Below, piece after piece: positions 30,182 to 31,079 of a stretch of 31,079 nucleotides of DNA. A model generated the notes under the pieces. It had not been told where the DNA came from, searched no databases, and was given only the letters and a program-made list of their open reading frames with translations. Source of the DNA: a virus; the IMG/VR virus record IMGVR_UViG_3300041402_000484, positions 1 through 31,079 of that record, one strand, 5' to 3'. Each line of letters begins with the position of its first letter. The first letter of the stretch is position 1. The translations under genes were made by a program, and so were the position numbers.

Positions 30182-30920
30182 AGTGTTCCTCTGTAAATTC
30201 AACTATCACTGATTCAATAAATGGCCACATATAATGATCAAAATATCTTATCCTCTCAATATCATTTGTATCAAGAAGTTTTGTTGTCGTCTTTGATATC
30301 TCAACTTCTCCATAACCTTTCAGAAAAACATTAAATTTATCTTCCGTTGTTGGGATACAAAATAATAGAGGACTTTTTGACTCCATTATTCTATCGTGTA
30401 TTTCTCTCATTCTCTGAAAGAGTGTATCTGGTTTAGGGTTGGTTAGTTGCTTTGCTAAAATTTTATAAATCTTATCCATTTCCGGGTATCGGTAAGGCAC
30501 CCCCTTGATTGCCAATTCGTCCTTTCCCGCACTATAAGCAATATACTTTTTTCGGTCGAAAGACAGTAAGATAAAATCATATCTCACTCTTTGTGGAAGA
30601 GGAATATAATTTTCTGTCTCCCTAAGAAATTGAGAAGTTATCAAACCATCGTACTGACGGACAATGATATTCTCCTCAGAGATTTCATTTAAAAGTATAT
30701 ATTCATCAATTGTTGAAATTGTGATATTTCGTAAAAACTTTCCTAATTCCTTATTATCTCGGATCCATAATCCGATCTGTATGTTCCTCTGTTTCTTATC
30801 CTCTCTATCTAGTTTTGATAAATCAAAACCAAATCTTTCGAGGATGGTATAATGACAGGCAGATATATCATGGAGAAAAACATTACTGATGTAGAGTTTA
30901 CACTCTTGATTTATGTCCAC
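30135..30920 (-). CDS. Protein with possible family B DNA polymerase palm motifs, 261 aa
   Basis: Three stretches resemble polymerase-B palm motifs: FLHDISACHYTIL (motif A, Asp18), IIVRQYDGLIT (motif C-like, Asp91), and SFDRKKYIAYSAGKDELAIK with G-V (K-K-x-Y and I-K-G; 120-141). They occur in the expected order and spacing for a very compact palm, with no visible motif B (K-x3-N-S-x-Y-G). The start is GTG at 30920, overlapping the previous gene by 10 bases, with only a weak GAG site. It could be a degenerate or split polymerase, or an unrelated protein with chance resemblance. No other function is visible. Confidence 0.45.
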   Translation of the reverse strand: MDINQECKLYISNVFLHDISACHYTILERFGFDLSKLDREDKKQRNIQIGLWIRDNKELGKFLRNITISTIDEYILLNEISEENIIVRQYDGLITSQFLRETENYIPLPQRVRYDFILLSFDRKKYIAYSAGKDELAIKGVPYRYPEMDKIYKILAKQLTNPKPDTLFQRMREIHDRIMESKSPLLFCIPTTEDKFNVFLKGYGEVEISKTTTKLLDTNDIERIRYFDHYMWPFIESVIVEFTEEHYEGFKTEVLYRNRGG

Positions 30921-31079
30921 TTTATGATCTCATTTTTGTTTATGTTCCACACATAGGATGTTTGTATCCCGGTCTCTGGATGAGTAAATACAAACTGAAT
31001 TTCTTCTTTTTCTGTAACACTGGGCATATACTTATTCCTCTCACAATAGACTTTTGATCCCCTTACTAACTCTTCTACG
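30911..31079 (-). CDS. C-terminal end of a gene cut by the right edge
   Basis: The frame is open from the window edge to TAA at 30911 and reads as 55 codons: VEELVRGSKVYCERNKYM, then SVTEKEEIQFVFTHPE and a final NKNEIIKWT. It overlaps the GTG start of the next gene by 10 bases, so the two are coupled. Too little is present to assign a family. If the next gene is a polymerase palm, this could be its upstream partner, but nothing in the visible part shows that. Confidence 0.6.
   Translation of the reverse strand, partial: VEELVRGSKVYCERNKYMPSVTEKEEIQFVFTHPETGIQTSYVWNINKNEIIKWT

Noticed and set aside
1-31079. CRISPR array, integrase, transposase or attachment site
   Set aside because: No spaced direct repeats, recombinase motifs or insertion-sequence ends were seen by eye.

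Overview
This window is an internal piece of a large, lytic-type contractile-tailed phage genome (myovirus, probably of jumbo-phage class), or of a contig derived from one. The evidence is a set of T4-type baseplate and tail genes (tail tube, gp26-type hub/chaperone, gp25, gp6, gp27-like hub, gp48/54-like tube cap, tape measure) together with a T4-type terminase large subunit. The DNA is AT-rich, genes are packed with 1-50 base overlaps, and almost every gene has a clear Shine-Dalgarno sequence. An OmpA-type lipoprotein suggests a Gram-negative (diderm) host. The host cannot be named from the sequence. No tRNA, rRNA, CRISPR array, integrase or insertion sequence was seen.

Layout. (1) Bases 1-8901, minus strand: an accessory operon of small genes. 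It holds an arginase-fold (UPF0489-like) protein cut by the left edge, zinc-binding small proteins, five proteins sharing the N-terminal block K-x-K-x-D-F-V/I-T-N-S-S-S, a membrane protein, an OmpA lipoprotein, a protein with two winged-helix-like repeats, a GNAT acetyltransferase and a radical SAM enzyme. (2) About 8937-9169: a divergent control region with a structured, terminator-ended RNA on the minus strand. (3) 9170-18231, plus strand: a HAD phosphatase fused to a zinc ribbon, then tail tube, an Ala/Gly-rich membrane-active-looking protein, the gp26-type gene with a probable +1 frameshift extension, gp25, two unassigned baseplate-cluster genes, gp6 with an inserted DUF2793-like domain, and a helical unknown. 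(4) 24648-18228, minus strand: terminase, HExxH protein, tape measure, gp48/54-like protein. The two convergent blocks meet with stop codons overlapping in the four bases TTAG. (5) 24649-25416, plus strand: a small island with two short genes and its own terminator, opposed to its neighbours. (6) 30920-25421, minus strand: a possible polymerase-palm relic, three small Cys/Trp-rich proteins, a methyltransferase-like protein, a DUF4268-type PD-(D/E)XK-like protein, a DUF932-like protein and the gp27-like baseplate hub. Another gene runs off the right edge.

How it works together. Blocks 3, 4 and the hub gene of block 6 supply tail and baseplate assembly plus DNA packaging. The accessory block most deserves follow-up. 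Five diverged proteins keep the same N-terminal block using different serine codons, so selection acts on the peptide. They lie in one gene string with a radical SAM enzyme, an acetyltransferase and an arginase-like protein, which would fit (but does not prove) a peptide or protein modification system carried by a phage. Three noncoding elements in or beside this string look like structured RNAs.
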